This document shows positions 6,589 to 10,808 of a stretch of DNA of 10,808 nucleotides, one piece after another. A program made the position numbers and the translations under genes. Source of the stretch: an uncultured Solirubrobacteraceae bacterium (GTDB taxonomy: Bacteria > Actinomycetota > Thermoleophilia > Solirubrobacterales > Solirubrobacteraceae); contig CADCVT010000124.1 of assembly GCA_902806215.1 (NCBI GenBank), positions 1 through 10,808 of the forward strand, written 5' to 3'. Below the pieces are notes generated by a model. The model was not told the DNA's origin. It worked only from the letters and a program-made list of their open reading frames with translations, and searched no databases. Position 1 is the first letter of the stretch. Each line of letters starts with the position of its first letter.

Positions 6589-6804
6589 ATGGTCGTCGTG
6601 CTCACGGAAGATCAATGCCGCGCACGTATCGCAGGCGAGCTGCACGACCGCGTCGCGCACCAGGTCTCGATCATGACGATCCAGGCCAACGCCGCGCAGA
6701 GCCTGCTGGCGCGCGATCCCGCCCGCGCCGCCGACGCGCTCGCCGCGGTGCGGGTCACCGCCGACGAGGCGCTCGGCGACGTCCGCCGTCTCCGCGAGGT
6801 GCTC
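6589..6804 (+). pseudogene. Histidine kinase remnant: HisKA_3 dimerisation/phosphoacceptor helices only
   Basis: From ATG 6589 the frame encodes MVVVLTEDQCRARIAGELHD, then RVAHQVSIMTIQANAA. This is the H-box of NarL/DesK-class sensor kinases with phosphoacceptor His19, followed by the second DHp helix (ARAADALAAVRVTADEALGDVRRLREVL, residues 45-72). In family members this leads into a linker and the HATPase_c domain; here the N, G1 and G2 boxes are entirely missing and the frame passes directly into a serine protease at about base 6795-6805. No sensor or membrane segment precedes the H-box. Without an ATPase domain it cannot phosphorylate itself, though it could still dimerise or accept phosphate from a partner. 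Best read as a deletion product; an assembly join is an alternative. Confidence 0.75.
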
Positions 6805-7953
6805 CTGTCGTTCAGCTCGCGCGGCACCGTCTCGTGCGGCGGCGCGCTCGTCGCGCCCGACCGCGTCCTCACCGCCGCGCACTGCGTCGCCGGCCGGGAC
6901 CCCGCGAGGATGCGCATGCGCCTCGGCGGCGGGTCGCTCCGTGCCGCCCGGCTGCTGCCGCGCGCGACGCGGGTCAGCTTCTCGCCGCAGTACCGCGAGA
7001 TCCTGCCTCGGCCCGACGCCTCGCCGCAGGAGGCAGCGACCATCTACGACCTCGCCGTCGTCGTGCTCTCCTGGCCGGTGAGCGGCGTGGCGCCGCTACC
7101 AGTCGCCGGCTCGCCGCCGCAGCCCGGCGACGCCACCGTCACCTACGGTCGCGGCCGGACGCGCTCGCTGAAGGAGGGGGAGATGCGATCGCCGGTCTCC
7201 GACGCGCTGCTGCTCGCCCGACAGCTCGTCGTCGCGCCGGAGGAGTGCGGGCAGGCGTTCGGCCCGCTGCTGACGCCGCCGGCGCACCTGTGCACGATCG
7301 ACCGCGAGGGCGGCGCGAAGGCCTGCGCCGGCGACAGCGGCGGCCCGGTCGTCGTGGTGCGGGATCGAAGAGCTCGCCGCGGTCGTCACCTGGGGCGACG
7401 AGACGAAGGGCTTCGGCTGCGAAGGCGGCAGGCTCCCGGACGTGGGGGAGCGCGTGCTGCCGAACCTCGCACGCGTGCGCGCGGCAAGGCCTCCGGCGGC
7501 GCCGTTCGCGCGGCGCCGCGTGCGGGTCCGGGTCTCGCGCGGCGTCGCCCGCTGCGTCGTCGGGTGCTGGGGCGGCGACCGGCCGCGCTTCGCGATCCGC
7601 TGGTTCCGGCCCGGCGCGGTTACCGCCCGTGGCCGCGAGATCGTCCAGGGCCCCGACCGGGTCGTGAAGGGCGCCCGTGGCCGGACGATCACCCGCCGCC
7701 GCGGGCCGCTGCACTGCGCGGTGACCGCGACCACAGCCGGTGGCGTCGTCACCGAGGAGTCCTACAACGGCGCCTGGGCAATGGCCCAGAGGGCCATTGC
7801 CTTGGGAGCAATCGCCCAGAGGGCGATTCTCCCGGCGCTGGGCAATGGCCCAGAGGGCCATTGCCTTGGGAGCAATCGCCCAGAGGGCGATTCTCCCGGC
7901 GCTTCGACGGTCCCTGGGGACGTAGCCTCAACCGGCGCATCACACCGGAATAG
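6805..7953 (+). pseudogene. Trypsin-like serine protease (S1), N-truncated and frameshifted
   Basis: Continuing the kinase frame, LSFSSRGTVSCGGALVAP enters an S1 protease at its second strand. Numbered from the ATG at 6589, the triad is His98 (LTAAHC), Asp154 (YDLAVVVL) and Ser250 (CAGDSGGP). The signal peptide and the IVGG-type activation N-terminus are absent. After GGPVVV the frame turns to Arg-rich nonsense. The expected C-terminal strands appear one base over, from about 7361: GIEELAAVVTWGDETKGFGC, then a Cys-containing Ig-like tail (RWFRPG, 7598 on; LHCAVTATTAGGV, 7711 on). So one base was gained, or two lost, between 7351 and 7366. The 2 x 64 bp repeat (7774-7901) shifts phase again. 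Removing it would join the tail to a stop at TAG 7951-7953. Sequencing error could explain the frameshift but not the missing N-terminus. Confidence 0.75.
7774..7901. repeat. Perfect 2 x 64 bp tandem repeat of paired hairpins
   Basis: Bases 7774-7837 and 7838-7901 are identical. Each unit holds two hairpins, both with an AGA loop and a CCC/GGG inner stem. In hairpin A the arms GGCAATGGCCC and GGGCCATTGCC (7777-7787 and 7791-7801) pair perfectly over 11 bp. In hairpin B, GGGAG-C-AATCGCCC and GGGCGATTCTCCC (7804-7817 and 7821-7833) pair over 13 bp with one bulged C. The second unit repeats these 64 bases on. GCCCAGAGGGC therefore occurs four times, 30 or 34 bases apart. CGGCG lies on both sides of the array. 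There is no T-run, so ordinary intrinsic termination is unlikely. The layout resembles REP/BIME-type dispersed palindromes. It lies near the 3' end of the broken protease. Confidence 0.9.
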
Positions 7954-7971
7954 TGGGCAGAGTGTTTTCGC

Positions 7972-9780
7972 ATGGCGCGCCTCCTCATCGTTCTCGCCGT
8001 CCTGCTCGGCGGCACGACCTCCGCGGCCTCGGCCGCGACGGTCCGCGCGGACGCCCACACCATCTACGACGAGGCACCCGGCGGTGAGGTCAACCGGCTG
8101 ACCGTCACCAACGACGGGCCCGACCACGTCTTCACCGACGTCGTGCCGATCCAGCCCGGCCCCGGCTGCACGACCGACCTGACGCCGAACAGCGCTCGCT
8201 GCCCGGCCGGGATCATCGCCAATATCAACCTCGGGCAGCTCGACGACGAGGTCACGCTCGACGAGGCCGTCAGCACCTACTTCGTGCTCAATGGCGGCCC
8301 TGGCAGGGACACGCTGCGCGGCACGACGCGCCAGTCCTTCTTCGTCAACGCCTCGCCGACGGTGATGACCGGCGGACCCGGTCGCGACACGTACGTCAAC
8401 GGCGGCGGGTTCGACTCGGTCAGCTACTCCGACAAGGGAGCCGGCGTGACCGCGAGCCTCGACGGCGCCGCGAACGACCCCGACGGTGAGAACGTCCCGC
8501 CGGAGTTCGACGCGCTCGTCGGATCGCCGTTGGCCGACACCCTCATCGGATCCGACGGCGGGGACTTCTTCTTCGCCGGCGACGGCAACGACACGGTCGA
8601 GGGCATGGGCGGCGACGACAACGTCGGCGGGGAGGGCGGCGACGACCTCGTCCGCGGCGGCGCGGGCGACGACCTCTTCGAGGACGAGCCCGGCGCCGAC
8701 CGCTTCGAGGGCGGCGACGGCTTCGACCGCCACGCGGTGGACGTCACCGACGACGGCGGACGGGCACAGGACGTGACCGTGACGATCGACGACGTCGCCA
8801 ACGACGGCGAGGCGGGCGAGAGCGACGACATCCGGACCGACGTCGAGGACGTCGGCGCACTGGGCGGGGGCAACAGCGGACGGGCGACGCTCGTCGGTGA
8901 CGCCGACGTCAACGTCCTGACCGGCGGGCCGGGCAACGACACGATCGACGGCGGCGCGGGTGGAGACGTCCTCAACGGCTCCGGCGGCGACGACGTGATC
9001 GAGGCGCGCGAGGGCGACGGCGACCGCATCAACTGCGGGTCGGGCACCGATACCGCGCGCGTGGACCTGCTCGACGAGGTGACGCAGTGCGAGACAGTCG
9101 AGCGCGTGGCGACACCGCCGCCGTCCACGCCGAACCCGCCGGCCGCGCTGCCGCCGGCGACGGCCGACGACCGGCCGCCCACCGTGTCCTTCGCGTCGCC
9201 GCTCGACAACGCGCTGATCGGCACGCTCAGGCCGTCGACGATCGTCGTGAACGCGGCCGACGACCGTGGCGTGACCCGGGTCTCACTCGTCGACGACGGA
9301 CGCGTCGTGGCGACCGACACGACGGCGCCGTACGCGTTCGACTACGTGCCCGGCGGCGACGACGTCGGCCGCAACACGCTGGTGGCCATCGCCGTCGACG
9401 GCGCCGAGCAGACCGCGAGTGCCGTCCGTCCCGTGCGCGTCGATCGCTTTCTCCCGACGATCCGCGGGATCGCCACCCCGGTGCGCGACCGGCGCGCGCC
9501 GTACCGCTTCCGGATCAGCGGCGCGCTCGGGCTCCCGCGCGCCGTCACCGCGGCGCAGGGCTGCCGGACCGGCTCGGTCTCGGTGCAGGTCAAGCGCGGC
9601 CGCAGGACCATCTCGACCAGGCGGGCGGAGGTCACCCGGAGATGCACGTTCTCGTCGGCGGTGATCTTCCGCGACCGGCGACGGCTCGGCGACGGGCGGC
9701 TGCGGGTCACGGTGCGCTTCCTCGGCAACGCGGTGCTGCGCGAGCGCACCGCGGCCTCGTTCGGGCTGAGGGCCGGCTGA
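7972..9780 (+). CDS. Secreted RTX-like calcium-binding protein with Ig-like domain
   Basis: A 602-residue exported protein. Residues 1-22 are a signal peptide (LLIVLAVLLGGTTSAASAA). An N-terminal domain (23-105) contains NRLTVTNDGPDHVF and two cysteines (66, 77). Glycine/aspartate nonapeptides of the hemolysin type (GGxGxDxhx) follow at about 107-150 and 184-255, then again at 317-362, for example GGPGNDTIDGGAGGDVL. These bind Ca2+ in a parallel beta-roll in known families. A module at 267-316 (DVTVTIDDVANDG...NSGRATLVGDADVNVL) splits the repeat blocks. A Pro-rich linker (380-403) leads to a bacterial Ig-like domain (403-490) and a basic C-terminal beta domain with Cys531 and Cys558. Very acidic before the linker, basic after it. 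No enzyme motif seen; a structural or adhesive surface role is inferred. ATG 7972 lacks a strong ribosome site. Confidence 0.85.
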   Translation: MARLLIVLAVLLGGTTSAASAATVRADAHTIYDEAPGGEVNRLTVTNDGPDHVFTDVVPIQPGPGCTTDLTPNSARCPAGIIANINLGQLDDEVTLDEAVSTYFVLNGGPGRDTLRGTTRQSFFVNASPTVMTGGPGRDTYVNGGGFDSVSYSDKGAGVTASLDGAANDPDGENVPPEFDALVGSPLADTLIGSDGGDFFFAGDGNDTVEGMGGDDNVGGEGGDDLVRGGAGDDLFEDEPGADRFEGGDGFDRHAVDVTDDGGRAQDVTVTIDDVANDGEAGESDDIRTDVEDVGALGGGNSGRATLVGDADVNVLTGGPGNDTIDGGAGGDVLNGSGGDDVIEAREGDGDRINCGSGTDTARVDLLDEVTQCETVERVATPPPSTPNPPAALPPATADDRPPTVSFASPLDNALIGTLRPSTIVVNAADDRGVTRVSLVDDGRVVATDTTAPYAFDYVPGGDDVGRNTLVAIAVDGAEQTASAVRPVRVDRFLPTIRGIATPVRDRRAPYRFRISGALGLPRAVTAAQGCRTGSVSVQVKRGRRTISTRRAEVTRRCTFSSAVIFRDRRRLGDGRLRVTVRFLGNAVLRERTAASFGLRAG

Positions 9781-10808
9781 TGCGGATCGTCGTGCTCGTC
9801 CTGACGACGCTGGTCGCGCTGACCGCCTCCGTGCCGGTCGCTTCGGCGTCGACCGTCGGCCGCGACCAGTTCGGCTTCCTGCTCTTCCGGGGCGAGGGGG
9901 CCGAGGAGAACCGGCTGACCATGACCGAGACCGACGCCGACTACGTCTTCGAGGACGCGCCGAGCATCACGCTCACGCCCGGCGACGGCTGCCGCGACGA
10001 CGGCGACGCTGCGACGACGAACGTGGTCCTCTGTGCGAAGAACAACCGAGGCGTCACGGTCGTCGAGCTCGGGGACGGCGACGACGAGATCGTCGAGGTC
10101 GACGTCGACTTCGAGGGCTATCTCTACCGGGGCGGCGAGGGCGACGACGTCCTGCGCGCCTCGAGCGGCTTCCGCTCCTCGGTCACGATGCACGGCGAGG
10201 GAGGCACGGACACGTACTTCCCCGGCCGGCCGCAGCAGAACTTCGAGGTCGTCAGCTACATGCACCGCTCCGACGACCTCGTGCTGACGATGAACGACGC
10301 CGCCGACGACCCCGAGGGCGAGAGCGTGCCGTCGACGATGACCGGCGTGGTCGGCGGGTTCGGCGACGATCTGCTCGTCGGCTCGGGCAAGGGCGACTAC
10401 CTCGCCGGGGGCAACGGCAACGACCGCGCGCAGGGGATGGGAGGCAGCGACAACGTCAACGGCTCGAACGGCGACGACCTGCTCGAGGGCGGCGACGGCA
10501 ACGACGTCTTCCCGGGCGAGGTGGGCGCGGACCGCGTCGTCGGCGGCGAGGGCTTCGACCGCTTCGAGGTGCGCAACTCGGGCTACGACATGGGCGTCGG
10601 TCGCGACGTGACGGTGACGCTCGACGACGTCGCGAACGACGGCGGGAGCGGCGAGCGCGACGACGTCCGCTCCGACGTCGAGGACGTCACCGCGGTCCCG
10701 GCGGGGAACTCCGGTCGCGCGACGCTGGTCGGCGACGCGAGCGTCAACGTGCTGCGCGGCAGCCGCGAGGGCGACACGCTCGACGGCGGCGCGGGCAGCG
10801 ACCTGCTC
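9780..10808 (+). CDS. Second RTX-like secreted protein, paralogue of the preceding gene (partial)
   Basis: The first 343 residues are in the window and the frame is open at the edge. MRIVVLVLTTLVALTASVPV plus ASAS is a signal peptide. The N-terminal domain repeats the neighbour's pattern: NRLTMTETDADYVFED (44-59) and PGDGC with a second Cys at 85. Ca2+-binding glycine/aspartate repeats occur at about 97-130 and 190-260 (GGNGNDRAQG, GGDGNDVF), then the shared module DVTVTLDDVANDG...NSGRATLVGDASVNVL (276-325) and a new repeat block. The order of blocks matches the upstream gene, which indicates tandem duplication followed by divergence. ATG shares its A with the upstream TGA (TGATG) and GAGGG lies 7 bases before it, so the two are probably co-transcribed and translationally coupled. 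Whether it keeps the Ig-like tail cannot be seen. Confidence 0.85.
   Translation, partial: MRIVVLVLTTLVALTASVPVASASTVGRDQFGFLLFRGEGAEENRLTMTETDADYVFEDAPSITLTPGDGCRDDGDAATTNVVLCAKNNRGVTVVELGDGDDEIVEVDVDFEGYLYRGGEGDDVLRASSGFRSSVTMHGEGGTDTYFPGRPQQNFEVVSYMHRSDDLVLTMNDAADDPEGESVPSTMTGVVGGFGDDLLVGSGKGDYLAGGNGNDRAQGMGGSDNVNGSNGDDLLEGGDGNDVFPGEVGADRVVGGEGFDRFEVRNSGYDMGVGRDVTVTLDDVANDGGSGERDDVRSDVEDVTAVPAGNSGRATLVGDASVNVLRGSREGDTLDGGAGSDLL

Noticed and set aside
4757..6676. Open frame of about 639 codons overlapping both secreted-protein genes
   Set aside because: Arg-rich without domains or a signal peptide; the overlapped genes have signal peptides and ribosome sites.
7351..7366. Programmed ribosomal frameshift in the protease
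   Set aside because: No slippery heptamer or suitable downstream pseudoknot was seen, and the gene also lacks its N-terminus, so decay or sequence error is more likely.
7774..7901. CRISPR array
   Set aside because: Two directly abutting identical 64-bp units with no variable spacers and no cas genes.
7774..7901. Rho-independent terminator array
   Set aside because: The stems are strong, but no T-run follows any of the four hairpins on either strand.
7442..8101. Stand-alone gene in the frame reading through the hairpin repeat into the RTX gene
   Set aside because: Its first part is the out-of-frame protease C-terminus and its end overlaps a signal-peptide-bearing gene; no independent start signal was seen.
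8424..9320. Minus-strand Ser/Pro-rich frame opposite the first RTX gene
   Set aside because: The complement of Gly/Asp-rich repeats automatically reads as Ser/Pro-rich; there is no start signal or domain.

Overview
The window is very GC-rich DNA (about 70% by eye), densely packed with genes, with frequent GTG/TTG starts and strong G/C bias at third codon positions. The gene content is a group II truncated haemoglobin, a LigD/LigC-type ATP-dependent ligase, a helicase-less ERCC4 nuclease, a GT20 glycosyltransferase, and tandem secreted RTX-like proteins with a C-terminal Ig-like domain. Together these suggest a high-GC actinobacterium, most likely of the Thermoleophilia/Solirubrobacterales type. 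This is an inference; no rRNA or marker gene is present.

Layout. (1) Bases 1-1868, plus strand: the 3' end of an ABC-2 permease, a truncated haemoglobin and an ATP-dependent DNA ligase, overlapping or nearly touching and probably one transcript. (2) Bases 1865-4014, minus strand: a GT20 trehalose-6-phosphate-synthase-like enzyme, then a stand-alone ERCC4-HhH nuclease whose TTG start overlaps the GT20 stop (TTGA). The GT20 gene has a plausible promoter that would give a leaderless message. (3) Bases 4093-4616: two small uncharacterised genes facing each other. (4) Bases 4770-6409: a secreted protein of unknown function converging on a small secreted protein built from three helical repeats. 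(5) Bases 6589-7953: a broken chimeric locus. The dimerisation/phosphoacceptor helices of a histidine kinase run in frame into a trypsin-like serine protease that has lost its signal peptide and N-terminus. The protease is then frameshifted just after its GDSGGP motif and carries a perfect 2 x 64 bp hairpin repeat near its end. (6) Bases 7972-10808: two adjacent paralogous RTX-like secreted proteins, the second cut by the window edge.

How the parts relate. Regions 1 and 2 both encode DNA-repair enzymes (ligase, ERCC4 nuclease) on convergent units whose stop codons share one CTAG. The same CTAG arrangement recurs at 5933-5936. From 4770 onward the window is mostly cell-surface or secreted proteins, and the RTX pair looks like a tandem duplication. 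The least ordinary stretch is 6589-7901: a kinase/protease chimera, a frameshift, and a structured repeat whose two hairpin types differ by a compensatory base-pair swap. No tRNA, rRNA, CRISPR array, transposase or phage gene was seen. The longest gene-free gap is about 180 bases (6410-6588).
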